From positions 5,270,001-5,334,000 of the forward strand of contig OW051473.1 in assembly GCA_932521025.1 (NCBI GenBank): 64,000 nt of DNA, in the 5' to 3' direction. The stretch comes from Oscheius onirici (Eukaryota; Nematoda; Chromadorea; Rhabditida; Rhabditidae). This document shows positions 46,950 to 60,100 of the stretch, in pieces (position 1 is the stretch's first letter; each line of letters begins with the position of its first letter). The position numbers were made by a program, and so were the translations under genes. A model generated the notes under the pieces. That model saw only the letters and a list, made by a program, of their open reading frames with translations. It was not told where the DNA came from and ran no database searches.

Positions 46950-47469
46950 ATGATTCGAGGACTTGTTCTTCTTGCTATCGTTGGAGCTTCTCACGCCTTC
47001 CTCTTCGGAGGCAGCGGCGGTGGATGTGGAGGCGGAGGCGGATGTGGAGGAGGCTGTGGAGGAGGTGGTGGATGGTAATTTTACAACTAAATTGTCTGGT
47101 TCACATTTGTTATTTTAATTTAATCCAAAAAAATTTTTTTCAGTGCTCCTCCTCCCCCTGCTCCCTGTGGTGGTGGATGGTAAGATATTGCAGTTGAAAC
47201 CAAACAAAAAATTTATAGCGGTGCTCCTCCTCCTCTTCCCCCTCCTGCCCCCATTGGATGTGGAGCTCCCGTTGGTCCCATCGGAGGAGTAAGCAGTCAA
47301 AAATTCAAGTACTCCTGGCAATTTATAGGGCTGCGGTGGTGGACCCGGTCCTATCGGAGGCGGTGGAGCTTACGCTGCTCCCCCAATTGCTGGACCTCCT
47401 CCTGCCTACGCTCCTCCTCCTCCAGCTTATGCTCCCCCTGCTGGAAACGCTTACGCCGTTGGAAAGTAA
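46950..47469 (+). CDS. secreted Gly/Cys/Pro-rich protein 3
   Basis: Four exons (46950-47074, 47144-47179, 47219-47288, 47329-47469) give 123 residues. A signal peptide (MIRGLVLLAIVGASHAFLF) is followed by GGGCGGGGGCGGGCGGGGGC, APPPPAPCGGGC, GAPPPLPPPAPIGCGAP and a Pro/Ala/Tyr tail ending NAYAVGK. Compared with genes 1 and 2 the amino region is almost pure Gly/Cys. Intron 2 is close to identical to the equivalent introns at 9603 and 25519, although the loci are 22-38 kb apart. Probable extracellular structural protein. Confidence 0.85.
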
Positions 47470-48026
47470 AGCGAAGCAGTTCGCCGTACGCCTTAGAAAC
47501 ATATCTGTACATTTTGAATCAAATGAATATTTTATTCACAAGTACATGTCCTTTTACACCAGGCAGAAAGTTTTTTAACTCAAAGTAGGTCATTCAGTCA
47601 ACACAATTAAGATAAATTATTAGAGTATCGCTTACTCCAAATTCTTTTTATATACATCTGAAACTAAATTGTATTTCTCAAAAGATTGAAAATTTCAACA
47701 AATATAAAGATGATTGAGTTCAAAAGTCGCAAATAGTTTTGCTGATACAGTTAGCTTGTAGGTCAAATCAATCTAGTTCTCAACAACTCTTGTCCTGCTT
47801 TTTGATCGAACAATACTTTATCACACAACACTTTTACTAACTTTTCGATTTTCAAAACACAATTTACAAACTGAACTCTCATTGTTCTAAATTGAGCTTA
47901 AAATAAACTCAGACCGGTGACAGATTGGACGATACATTCTTACCGGATATCCGGTATTGTAGTTTTATTTTGGCGGGTGGTTCCTCGGCCGACAACAGTG
48001 CATTTTCACCTCTTCTTTTTCGCAAA
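47470..48026. other. intergenic
   Basis: No feature recognised. Confidence 0.45.
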
Positions 48027-48383
48027 ATGTTCGTCATTCTATTGTGTTATCTTGTTTTGACTGCGTGCCATTTCAAAGTGAGTCAGTTATTTACTAGCTT
48101 AGTAAGCGCTCAAACTAAGGACGATGATTTGGACTCTGATACAACGTCTTTGAAGATCTACTTACCAAAAGTCCAAAAGAAGGAAAAAAGCTTTCGGGAG
48201 TCTATGAACGACTTGCAAGAGGAATTACAGAATATACTTAACTCGGTAAAGGACAGCTTAAATGAATTTCGGGAAAGTATGAAACGAATGAACTTCCGAC
48301 CCAGTTACTATAGAGATAGTTATTCCCAGGAACCTAAAAAAAAGTCCTTCGATCGAAAGCGAGCACTGGGAATGGAGTTGTAG
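48027..48383 (+). CDS. small secreted helical protein
   Basis: A single open exon of 118 residues begins with a signal peptide (MFVILLCYLVLTACHF). The rest is highly charged and probably coiled coil (SFRESMNDLQEELQNILNSV, KDSLNEFRESMKRMNF), with a basic carboxyl end. The frame is also open upstream to 47925, but the ATG at 48027 places the hydrophobic segment first. No family is recognised. Confidence 0.55.
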   Translation: MFVILLCYLVLTACHFKVSQLFTSLVSAQTKDDDLDSDTTSLKIYLPKVQKKEKSFRESMNDLQEELQNILNSVKDSLNEFRESMKRMNFRPSYYRDSYSQEPKKKSFDRKRALGMEL

Positions 48384-48431
48384 TTGTGCCAATTAATAAA
48401 GAGGAAGTTAACAAGCGTTCATAGCAAATAT

Positions 48432-48745
48432 TCAGTCCACAATATGGGGGTTGACTTGTTCGGGTTCGACAGCCAAGGTGTGAAAGTAGTCGCGATTGGT
48501 AACAGCCAAATAGAGACGTTCGAGAGCTTCGATGAATCCTTTATTTTTGTCAGCCGAGCACGATTTGACAAACCACTGAAAGCTAATTGTCATAAACATT
48601 TCACCTTATCGCTCCAGTATATCTTGGAACGTTCCTTCCCTAGGTGTAGGGTGATCGGTTGAGTCCCATCTCAATTGCCATCATGTGGGCGCTAACGTAG
48701 TTAATATCGATCTTATTGTCCATCACAAGAGTTTTCACATCTGCA
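48432..48745 (-). CDS. unresolved exons of an unidentified gene
   Basis: Exon 48432-48575 reads 47 residues (WFVKSCSADKNKGFIEALER, RDYFHTLAVEPEQVNPHIVD) and ends in TGA. Upstream, an exon ending at 48605 with a good donor reads THLGK-type sequence ending ERSKIYWSDK and joins it in phase, but closes at a TGA after about 25 codons. An overlapping frame at 48656-48744 reads VKTLVMDNKIDINYVSAHMM and ends in TAG. The pieces look coding but switch frame, so a sequence error, a decayed gene or missed splicing are possible. Confidence 0.35.
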
Positions 48746-49308
48746 AACGATCAATCTGAAGCGGGAAAAGACTTACCACGAAGGAGTCGTGAACGTTCTT
48801 ACAAGTTGCCCACATCTAGATATTGTTGGCTGTCCTAAAGAGGTGGAAACGACGAAAGACGACACACCGTGTGAGAACAGTCCCACAAATTATGGGCGCG
48901 ACAACTGCCATCTCGTGCAGAATACCATTATTGAAGATTTTGGGAGCAGCCGTCATCTCTCAATAAGGAAGCGGAAAAGTGTTAGTGCTGTTCGGATATT
49001 AAAATCATATTTTCCTGAACCTTGAATCAGAAGCTTGCATATCTTTCGTGTCTGCTCAAACTTGCCGCAGTCCGTCATCTCGTAATTACAAGTTTGAGTT
49101 TTGAGTTCCGTTTTTTTGCAGATCTCTGCAAGAAGTAAGATAATTCCGTCTTCTTACGATTAGTGGTGTCTAAAGACTTCTGAGCCGGAAAATCCCTCAC
49201 ATCACGTTTCCGTGGGAAAATCTCATACAATCGCGGTGAACACAGAGCAAAAGTTTATTTGTACTTAAGAGTGCTAAACATAAGTGACAGTAGGAAAAAA
49301 GAAGAGAG

Positions 49309-50498
49309 TTATTGCCAGTGCGTCTGTAGGTTGTTAAAGTATTCGTTGGTCGTCTGAGTCTGTTGTAAGTCAAGACCCAAAACATTTATTATTCGCGTGC
49401 TTCTAAAACTTTGATAAAACCTAATCGAAACGAATCTTACCTTTCTTCTTTCTCAGAGTTTTGTCGGAAGCAAATATATTGGCTGGCCAGTCTATTTATT
49501 GCTGGATGACCGTATATAATCGACAAAGGGATGCAAACTTCCATCAAGGAAGATATCTTAATGCATATTATCTCAGCTCCAGATAAAACTTACAACATTG
49601 ACCCCAATAAAAAGAGGAAGATATGACGTTTCTGTGTCGCATCTCTCGGCTTCAAATTGCTTGTCAACACCGAATATTAGTTGGCCGAGAATATTTTCAA
49701 CTGTGATCAGTCCATCCATTACGACTACCTAAAAAGTTTTTTTGTACAATGGGTAGACGCAGCCTACCGGAATCACAAGGCGGAGAACTCGGATATTTTC
49801 AGAAAGTTGATATCTGGCAGTGAGTCCGATTCCTCTTCCAGCATACTGTGAGGTCAACTTTTTGTTGACAAAGAGAAGCAGACAGAGCATCTAAAAACTG
49901 TAGCTAGGTAAAAATGAAAACGAACCAAAAAGACAATGATGTAAACTCCTCCAAGACTGTATTGTTCTCCATTTTTGGATACGATCTCATGGAAAATGAT
50001 GAAAGCATCAGCAACAGCCAGTAACAACTAAACAAAAGTAACTATTGTTCCTGTTTGACCTACTCCGATGGGTTGCAATGGCACAAACAGACTCCAAGGT
50101 CTTGCTTTTTCATAAGTTCCACAGTTTTTTGTTGCATATAGTCTCTCCAATAGTAGAAAGATGATCGTCGGAGTAGCATTCCGGTAAAATATCGTTGACA
50201 GTATTGATGCCGCTGTAGGAACTACGTGCTGTTCTTGTAGACCAGCACACTGGGCAACATTCATGACCACGGCAAAGAAGTCGCACAACATGTAGGAAAA
50301 TAAGAGCGATATAAAGAGTATTCTAAAGCGAATTCAATATTGACTTTGAAGTTTAGCAACTTACACGAAGAATGGATGAAAGGATTTTCGAGAAGCATAG
50401 ACGAGATTTGCCGTGAATAGGAAAAAGCATATGATGCTGATGGAAATAGCAGAGTTGATGGCTGTAACCCAAATTTCGATACTTCTTTCGCAAATCAT
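49309..50498 (-). CDS. serpentine chemoreceptor (Sra/Srab type)
   Basis: Seven exons (50365-50498, 50064-50322, 49926-50027, 49768-49890, 49594-49728, 49441-49571, 49309-49402) give 325 residues. Seven hydrophobic segments are visible, starting AISISIICFFLFTANLVY. Family features include LLLERLYATKNCGTYEKARP after helix 3, GLTARYQLSENIRVLRLVIP before helix 6, the YGHPAI motif after helix 7 and the tail QTQTTNEYFNNLQTHWQ. These fit nematode chemoreceptors of the Sra superfamily (Sra/Srab). It would sense chemicals in ciliated neurons. The ATG follows CTCTCAG/A. Exon 6 uses a weak acceptor (GCTGAG). Confidence 0.88.
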
Positions 50499-52278
50499 TC
50501 TGAGAGATGCTGAAATAGCCATAATGTTGTCAAACTGAGGTTGATTTTCATACCTGGATACCTCGATTAGTGGGCGGAGTGAAGGGCAGTGAATACCAGA
50601 ATGTCTGAGTGCACTCGTACAAGAGAGAGTGAGGGAGGAAGAAGGACTTAATGACTATTTGCAGTAATTGGCTAGACGTGTTTTTGATTCAAGACGCTGA
50701 TCTCCCGGACAGCGTTCGTCCTAAATAAGCCTAAGTGGTCAGAGCACCAGAAGGGACAGGAGCTTTAATAAATCTAGTTAGAAATCTTGTAAGAGACCAC
50801 TACACGCGTAGTGAAATTTCCACATGAACTGATCTTTAAAATATAGTTTTGCAAACAAACGTCAGAGGGTTGAATGCCTCTTTTGGTCGAGTTTTCGGAC
50901 TAGTGAAAAGCTACACCCACGTGTTTGTGAAACTATGTTGTGTTATTTGCTGACAAAGTCAATTCTTGCACGCAATCTTGTGCTAAGTGCTCAGACAGTT
51001 GAAGAATAGAGGACATTTGTAATTACGAGATGACGGACTGCGGCATCTGCAGGCCGTCGTTACACTCAACCAGGAGATAAAACTTTACCTCTCTTTCATG
51101 AGAACAGCAGTACGTGGAAATGGCTACGCCTCGTGGAAGAGAACGGGCTGTTTGTTTGTGGCAACAATTCCTACTGAAGTTCTGGCAAACTTGAAAAGAG
51201 CCAAATTGGCTGAGAGCTTCCTTCGACGACGACAACGCAAAAGATTCCGCGGAGATCAGAGTCTTTTTAAGTGAGCTACTTGTTTTTCTCATCAATAAGT
51301 TAGGCTACGTTCGAACGGCTATGCAGCTGCTCAAGGAAGTCACAGATGTCACATCAATTAATTGAATCTGGCTAAGGAGGAGCACCAAGCAACGTGAAAA
51401 AATGGCTAGATATTGAAGACGGAACTGCTAATGCAAAGAAGGTCACCTCCGGAAATTCCATTTAAATACTGAAAAAGGACATGAAAGCTCGAGCGACAAC
51501 TTTCAGAAATAAGACAATCTTCTTGAGAGCGGACTCCAAAAAAACGACATTACTATTGACACGGATGCCTCCCAAGAAGATGAATCCGCGCTAGTAACTG
51601 ATGCATAAATTTATGAGATTTCGAATGTGCTCGTATAAGATGAGAGAATATGCTAACATGGCCCGAAGTATATTTAGAAGGAGAAAAATTCTCATCGTCA
51701 TTCATTTGAATTTTCGAAGCCGGGATAATACGGCTATGGCGGCAGTAATGACTTCTCATCTTTGCGTGAACGGAACAGACTAAATTCACGCGGAATCCGA
51801 GTGGATTTAACTTCTTCCTGGTTGCTGGTAACAAAAAAACCTGATTTTCAAGAGTGGAAAGTTACGATTCGGGATGAGAGCAAAAGATTTCATTGCCTCA
51901 AATGAATCAAGGCCGAAAATAACTACTTGATATGAAGCTGTCATTGGGGCGTTATACTCTCGGGAAAACAAAGCTGCGTCTCGTCGAGCTAATAATTATG
52001 AACGTCTGCTTTTAAAAATAACGTGACTGATCACGGATCACGGGTCGCAAGGCAGACTGAAAGGACGCGCTCACTTAGATATCTAGGAGACTAAACAAAC
52101 ATCCGAAGGCATCTATTGTTGTATTCCGCACTGGTGGGCATGATTTAAGGCCGGTCATAATGGTCGGAAACAGCAGTCGGAAGAAATTGGCTCTACATCT
52201 CTGTCACAATTTAATCAGACAACAATTTTCATTTGATTACAGGACACACAAAGAAAAGTAGGAACCCGATTTCGAGAG
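50499..52278. other. intergenic, about 1.8 kb
   Basis: GTGGGCGGAGTGAAGGGC at about 50571-50588 is a GC-box-like element 70 bp upstream of the chemoreceptor. Minus-strand frames at 51023-51295 and 51553-51834 have no splice support and are not called. Confidence 0.4.
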
Positions 52279-54302
52279 CTACAAGTTGGGAACAGTGAGA
52301 TGATTGCTGATAGTAGACGACTTTCGACTACATCCGTTGTCAATTTCTCCATGGACCATTTCCGTTAGCAACTGAACATGCTCGAAAAGCTGAGTCAGCC
52401 TTCCGTTAATTTGCTGTTGACGACTTCTGACCTTTCCGAGTCGTTCTTCCGTCTCCATGAAAGCCTGAGAACATGTTTAGAAAAGTCGGTCGTTTGGAAC
52501 TAACTCGTCTGGCTGTGAAGCAGTCATCCTCGTCTTCCATTTGCATTCTCAGACGCCATCTTGTTTTGCGGAACCTTAAGTTTTAAATGGTTAGTGTTAA
52601 TAAACTAAATTACGCCAAGACAGCACGAAGAAGGTTTCTTTGTGCTCCCGCTAAGCACATAGATTTGTTCTTTTCTTCTAGTTCACGCCGACGAAGTACC
52701 ACTCTCCATGTATTCTGTAGCACTCTTGCAGCTGCATGCTTATGACTGAAAGTGACTCGTAACTTGTCTCGCATGACTGCTTCCACCGAAAGACAAAAAA
52801 AGTACTCACTCTCTGCTCATCTGATTTTCAGCAATTAGATGGTTGACCCGCTTTTCGCTACTAGACAATGCCATTTTTCTGCCCACGAGAGCAATTAGTG
52901 TGGATGAGAACAATGTGCCCTAAAAAACAGCTGTTCAGCGGCCAAAGCTCACTTAAACTCACGACAATGGCCGTCAGAATGGCCAAGCCTCGTCCACAAT
53001 ACGTTTGAACTTGAACGTCGCCATATCCAATGGAGAAAAAAGTCTGAAAGTGGTCAGCTGAACAATTGAAAGATTCTTAAACTCACAATTATTTCAAACC
53101 AAAGGTAGTCGGCCAAGTGCTGATATCCGGCGATTTCGGGATAAGTAAATCTGAACTAGTAATTCAATTCGCAACATGGATAGAATCACCGTTCACACTG
53201 GGTAATCATCCAAGAAATCAGAATCCAAAAACACAGAGTTGCAACACCCATCATGTAGAGTGGCCGCTCGTACATCTGGCTCCTAACAACGAAGCGAAAA
53301 TCTACCGCGATATGGTTCAACGAGGCAATTGTCCTTGTGGCACAGTCCTGAGGCATTTCAATGCTCAAAAATAACAAAACGAACCTGGTAATGTCGGCTA
53401 TGCAGCACAATGTATCGGCACACTAGATATATGCGCAAGAACATTGGTAAACAAATGAGAACGTTAACTGGAAGCTCTATTAGTGTCCTTGTCTGGATTG
53501 GATCAGCTCCAAGGAGAGGCCAATGCACTATTCCGCTTTCTGAACAAATATTACTTAACGAAGTCTTCAGCATACCTGGGATAGGACAAACGGAACATAT
53601 GAACAACTCGGTTAAAATCTTAGTAACCCGATCTTGCGTAAGGGCAATTCTCCAATGCTGTGTTCCCGTTTCAATTAGATATATCTGAGAATTTGGTTCT
53701 GTTTACCGAGGTTCGCTTACTTTCGTATCCGTATAATGATACATGACCAGTGAAATCTCGAGTAGACCCGTGAGAAATATACACAGTATTCGCAGACCTA
53801 ATGAAACTGCGTGAAACTGAAAATGGGAGTAACAATAACTCGGTAAGACTCACTGTTTTTGCATAGGAGGAGTTTGCATTGAGTTCAACATCAAGCATTG
53901 CAACAATAAGACCAGTAATTGATAATGCCACGCTCCAATCACAAAGCTAAATTTAGCAAATAAACTTGACAAAATATTTGAAGATACCTTCATTTTGAGT
54001 TCGAGCATCCGTCTTCGCTGACTCCACACGGTGTGGGCCGCTTCTGGAGTAGACGCCGCCACCCCGTAGCCCTTCCCGGTTCGACGCCGGGTTTCGCCTC
54101 TGGACCAGCTGGCTGAAACGATGAGTGTACTCAAAAACAAACTAAACTTTTAAAACTAATACAGCAGGCTATAGAACGCTTCCATTGTAAAGGTACGGTG
54201 AAACCAAAGCCGTTCAAAGGAGTGTGTCAACTCTTTTCATTAAAAACGTTTACCTGCTCGCGACGAAATACGTCGGATAGACCGCCGCATGGACTGCCGC
54301 AT
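52279..54302 (-). CDS. small-conductance calcium-activated potassium channel (SK/KCNN-like)
   Basis: Thirteen exons give about 475 residues (54254-54302, 53988-54112, 53854-53946, 53721-53816, 53576-53684, 53385-53539, 53190-53347, 53087-53150, 52963-53043, 52810-52919, 52614-52745, 52505-52574, 52279-52464). Visible: S1 (CDWSVALSITGLIVAMLDVE), S3-type HWRIALTQDRVTK, the S4 region LPVNVLICLPMFLRIYLVCR, S5, the pore signature FFSIGYGDVQVQTYCGRG, S6 (GTLFSSTLIALVGRKMAL) and the calmodulin-binding domain (HKHAAARVLQNTWRVVLRR), then a coiled coil. Nematodes name these kcnl. It would hyperpolarise neurons or muscle after calcium entry. The 5' end is uncertain; more upstream exons may exist. Confidence 0.9.
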
Positions 54303-57101
54303 AGTCAAAAGTGGGCATCTCAAATTTCGCTACACCAGTCAAATATTAAGTTCCGTGTGACTCCGTGGGTAACTATCATGGCTCGCTTTCTACAAAAACA
54401 AAGATTTGTATTTTTTAAGCGTAAATGATACGTTGATGCTAAACTTTCAATGACATCTAAAGAGCTTTCGGACCGGTAAAGAAAATGGCGTCCTGCGCCT
54501 TGGAAGTAAACTCAATTTAACGGCTGCATTTTTACCGGGGTTATTGGTGACATCACCATGAGATTAATACCCTTTTCCTTTTCCTCATAAATGTCTCAAA
54601 CATGTGATAATACAGAAAAATAATTAAAAGAGATAGAATGAGAGTCCCCACGGTGTTGACGAATTGATTGTCCTAATCCTCGGGCGCATATATCGTTATG
54701 TCTTGTACCCGCAGCTCCCCGACTTTATTAATTTTGTTCAGGAAATCATGCAATCAGAACCATTCCCGTAATCATTGAGCCCTGGGAAATAATTGATTTT
54801 AATAAAAAGGACACTGGTGATGCATTATGATTAATTTAAAAAGTAAAACACTCACCGCGTGTTGAGAATAATGTGATTCTGGGTGAGCGGGAAAGGCCAC
54901 ATGCCCCTGCTCGGACAGCAGCCATTGCACCCTAAAAATTTCTCACTTGAACAAGTACAGAATTATGGGAGACTGGCACTCTATATTGCGAACATGAGGA
55001 CAAGTGTCAGTCTTCTAGCTAAACTTTCTTCAAAAGACAAAAGGTAGCCAGACACGAGTCATGTTATGAGGAACTTATTGCCGGATGTCACTTGCCCCAT
55101 AAAGACGTGAAAACCACTGACGGGGATTAGTGTAACTTGCCAAAGGGCTCTGTTTTTTGGATAAACTGGGAAAAGAAAAAAGTGCAAAAATGTGAATGGG
55201 TAAAAAGACTTGTCGTGGGAACTGATATTTCAACTCTCTGTGCGGAATAGGTGACGTGGGTCGTGAAAATGGAAGCTTTCAGTTTCCCATCTGGAAGCAC
55301 GATGGCCACCGCTGTTGGCATTAACACTTGGAATTAGCGGATTCGAGAGAACATTGCTGAACAAACAGCATTCTTACGTTAATTTACTTCTTCTGCCAAA
55401 ACAAAGCCTTTCGAGTTTTTCGAGAAAGGACTGGCCTTGATGAATCAGTTTTACGAGGGGGATGTTAATGTAAGGGCAGGGCTCCGGATACGTTTGAATA
55501 CATAACTTCCATTAGCTGATTTCCCGTCTGTTCCTCAAAAAACAGAATAGAAGAACGTATTTACGCCGATCTTGGGACTTAAATAAGAGTGTAATTACAT
55601 ACTCTCCTTGGTCTTTCTACTAAGTTTTATTCCAGTTTTTGAAAAAATGCAAAAGCAAAAGACAAACCATTATTAGGACCTGAGACATGGGGTCTGCGAA
55701 GTGGAACCTCCCGAGCTATGTGGATTTCTGGGTGATGTGTTTTCAATTTAAAAATGGAGGTTTAGTCGAAAGGTCTTATTTTCTGCGGAGGATGTTCGAT
55801 GACATGGATCTAACTGCTGAGCTGTGTTGTGATTTTGAAACCGATCCTTAAGACTAGATTCGGCATGGTACTTAATTCAATCCAATCTCGAAAAGTGACA
55901 CTTCTGCGAATGGTTGCACACCAAGAACGTCGCATAAAGCATTTGTCAACAAAATGAGACTGCTTTTGCTTCATTCAAATGAAGATTGTTCCGTTTGAAA
56001 CGAAAGTTCTTAAACGGGAAAACATAAGGCAGTGGAATGAAAGAGATATGAAATGCGAGAAGCTGCTCACCAAAATGGCCGCCAGTGTGAGGACGCTATA
56101 ATTCGATTGGTCCGAAACTTTTTTGGGTGAGGATCGGTGTCAAGTGTGGTAAATGTATATTGCTTGAAGAGAAAGAGGCCAAAGTGAGTTGTAGCGTGTG
56201 AAACGGAAATGGAGATCAGAGCAAACGCCCTTTAAATTAAAACTTGGAGTCATTGAAGACAAAAGGGTTGGGAGCACGTTTTTCTTGAGACGACGTTAAT
56301 AAAATACTGAACTCTTGTTACTAATGAGGTATACGGGCAGCGATTGAATCATTAATTAATGGCAATCAGTCCTTCGGTTATTTTGACTTATGATGTTTCT
56401 AGACGCAAAAAAAACAAATTAAGAAAACCTAAAGTGTTCTAGCTATTTTCAGGGAATTTCCCACACCAGCATGAGGTTTTTGCAACAAGTTGCAGTCCAT
56501 TACACGCGAAATACAGGCAAACGTTAGTTAAGTCAAAGCGAAAAAATTAAGACAAATAGAAGTAGGAAGAAAAACAAAGTATACATGGTAATGGACTGGC
56601 TTGCACAACAATAATAACGCAATTCGATTTGCATATTTGATTGTTACCGATTCTACTACTGCATGCATAGAGCAGAATGTTTTCAGTCAAAAGAATAGTT
56701 ATTTGAAGAACTTTTGTGTATAAGAAATGTACTGCCACGCTAGAAACTTGCTAGAAGTTTAAAAGGAAGTTGGTTACTTCCTCTGGTTATTGGCGTAAGA
56801 CACCTGCTGTGTCTTTGAAGGTTCTGCAGCTGTTGACTACTACTAATTTGTGGTTGTGGAATATTCTCAAAGAGGATAGAAGCAGATCTTTATAATGATC
56901 TCAACAACATTAAATACGATAAGATTGAAAGAATCGATTCACTTGTGCTATTGACGCACAGTATGAAGGGCCCGTATCGTTTTGGAAATGACAACACGTG
57001 AGATACCACACACCTAGAGAAAACTACAGCAGTATTTGGAAAGTAAGCACCGAGGATCATCTAGCACCTGGATGGGATGAATAGCACATGAGGTGGCATG
57101 T
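54303..57101. other. gene-poor stretch, about 2.8 kb
   Basis: The longest stretch without a supported gene. It lies upstream of the SK channel and downstream of the patched-related gene. Alternative 5' exons or promoters of the channel may be here; none could be demonstrated. No repeats or RNA genes were recognised. Confidence 0.45.
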
Positions 57102-60100
57102 TCAGCCTTGCTCCCCGCATCTCTTCTCTGTCACTGTTGTACCTAAAAGTGTGCTGGTTAGAAAAATCGTTCCCCACAAACACAACCCGAATTTTCCTTT
57201 GTGATTGCGAGATCGCTGACTTTTGTGGCAATCCGTGGCATTGAGACGTCATCCTTGCTTTCGGGACCTGATCGTCCCACCTGAACTCGTTTGTTAATCA
57301 CTTTAAAAGTGGGATTTAACCGTGATCAGCAAGGCTGGCAGGAAGATAATTCCGTGGAGAAGGCCAAGACTGATGACCAGGACGATGGTCTTTATGAACA
57401 CGTGAACCATGTACGAGTCTATTAGTAACAACGGTGTGACACAAAGAATTGTTGATGTTCCTGCCTGGACCATGGGCCAGCCGATTGACCTAAGATTCCT
57501 CGTGAAATGCTTAGAATTTTGTTACCTCAAAGCGTCTGCCAGCCGTTCCACCGGCGTCCATGATAAAGAATTACGGTAATAGTGGTAACTGATGTGAGCT
57601 GAAGTTAGAGTAAACTCTGAATTTGTCTAAAAACTACCAGTAAAGTCGACGGAGAAGCCCAAACTCATCAAAGTGGTACACATCGTAATTGGATCGAGAT
57701 TCACGCTCCAGAGAGATAGGAGGCCAAAGACGCCGACGTTGATGGAAATCATAGCTACTGTGCTGAAATTCTTGGTTATTTTTTGAAAAGCCACAACAAC
57801 CTTGTGACTATTGAAGATGCTGAGGGGATCATTAGGAAACAAGCCAGATCCATTGTTATGGCGGCAACTATGACCGTCGAGAGAGTGTTAGGCCCGATGG
57901 AATCGAGCTGGTCGACGTAAAAAGAGTAACTCTGTGCGTGGTAATGTTACACTAGCCAACATAGATCGTTACTTGGAAGACGGATACATTGTAATTTGAA
58001 TATTCGTCAGCCAGTACTCTCCATTCCTTCTGAAGACGTGCTCGGGTTAGCCAACTCGCATCATCACCCATTGCACAGGCGGTAGCGAACATAAACCTGA
58101 TAGGCCCCGAATTAGTGCTATAATGGATGCCTACTTGTCCACACCCACAACGGAACCGTTGGCGTCTTTTTGTAAGCGAATCATATCGTTCCAGCGCTGA
58201 CCTCCATTTTCTGGATCCTGAAGACAAGCGTGTATCTTTTTGCCACGCGCGACTAACCATTAGCCATTGCTGCAAAAGCGTGTAAAATCCATCCTTTGTG
58301 TGATAGAGGGCGCTCTGATAGAGGAACGATCGAAGCCAAAATGAGGTAGAGTTGCGCCCCATTGAATAAGGAAGATGTTCGAACCGGTCGACAAGGCCGA
58401 GCATTTCCCGCTGGTTGTCATCGTCGGATAAATCGGGAGGAGAATTGACAAAGACCATAACCTGTTTGCCATTGATTATCTGCTTTTTTGTTACTGACCA
58501 GTTGACCTTCCTTCCACAAAAACCGCTCATAGATGAAAGCAATATTATGAAGAGGGGATCCCTTCATAATCAGATTTGTAGTGTCCATTTTAACCTGCAT
58601 CGTCATACATCCATACATAGCGGCTGACCAGTATCCAATCAACACAAAGAGGAGAACAACTCGTGTCTAGAATAAATGATGAACAAAGAAAAGGAATCTA
58701 CTTACTTGCCAACTTTCCAGAAAATGACAGTATCGAGCAATAAGGCCGTTAGGATGAACTGGATGGACACTTCGAATGGACGATTGAGCACAAACCTGAA
58801 CTCGGAAAGGTTTCTTTTATCGACCGGACTCACCACAGATTTCATCTTGGCGTCTTCGATAGGCGGCTTTTCCATGGATCGTCGAACACGATGTTCTTCG
58901 TAAACCAATGCTGCCACAAAGAATGTTAGCTAAGAATCTAGAATGAAAAAAGCAATTGTGAAACGCTTACCTGATAAATAAAGTCTACTGTGAGAGCAAC
59001 AGCAGTGTACAAGCAGAAGATTGAGATAGCTGGTGTTGGTGTAACGATGCCTAAACCCAACTAGTAAAAACATTTATAAAAAAGCCTACCGACAGCGAAA
59101 GACAAAATGTTTGTGGCAGAGGTCACAGTGATCGACGGACCAGCTTCTTCCATGGTTTCGGCTGAAACGCTCATTAGTTTTTGGAAATTCGAGATTATTG
59201 TCTGCTTAAAAAGATACCAATTTGCTCTTCCAAAGGCTTCTTCTTGTCAGTTTTTCTCATGGCGTGGATGATAATGAAAACATCGTCTGAACCGACTCCA
59301 ATAATCAGAAATGGCATAACGAGGGTGATAGAATTGAAAGGAACCCCGAGCATGAACAGCAGACAGAATCTGTGACAACTTTGTTTGAAAAATCGGAAAC
59401 AGCTCACGTCGTGGCTGAAGCCATCAATGGACCGATCACTCCAAGGAAGCTCATTATGACCAGATGAAGAGGAGGAAAGTGTTCACGTCGAGTTGAGATA
59501 GCGATGAAAATGTAAACAAGAACAATGGAAAATCCAAAGTAGGGAATACACGACATTCCATTGCTTCGTACCTAAAAAACATATAACTATTCGAACGAAT
59601 CGTATTCACTTCTTTGGCTATCATGGCATCGCTGTTGACGGAAATGTTCAAGCTTGGATGTTGGAAGTGCTCTACGTAGTCAAACAGCTTCCTTTCCCAT
59701 CTAAACAGGCTTTCGAAGAAAAGCTACACGATTATCATACCGTTCCAACGTGTTGGCTACCATCGCATTTTGCTTGTCAGTACGAAAGAACAAGACGACG
59801 ACCTTGATTGAAGAAATCCTAAAGTTTAAAACGTTTTCAAGTGAAAAAATGTTCCTACACATTGGTGTTGTGATCAATTTGTACCCCGGCAAAATGTTCT
59901 CCGACATAGTAATCGTCGTTGTAAAGATGCATCGTTGGATAGGAGAGTCGAAAGTTTGGATGAAGTCGTGACGACGCATTTCGGTAGATAAGATTGAAAA
60001 GTGGAACAACCTGAAAGCCATTTTGGCATTTTTGAATTAATCATATTTTCTGTTGCATTTGACTAACAGACGGCTTGTCAATTGGGAAAACGATCGAATT

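Noticed and set aside
54075-54110. Perfect T-arm-like sequence CCCGGTTCGACGCCGGG suggesting a tRNA
   Set aside because: No matching D-arm or acceptor stem is present, and the bases lie in a coding exon of the SK channel that splices in phase.
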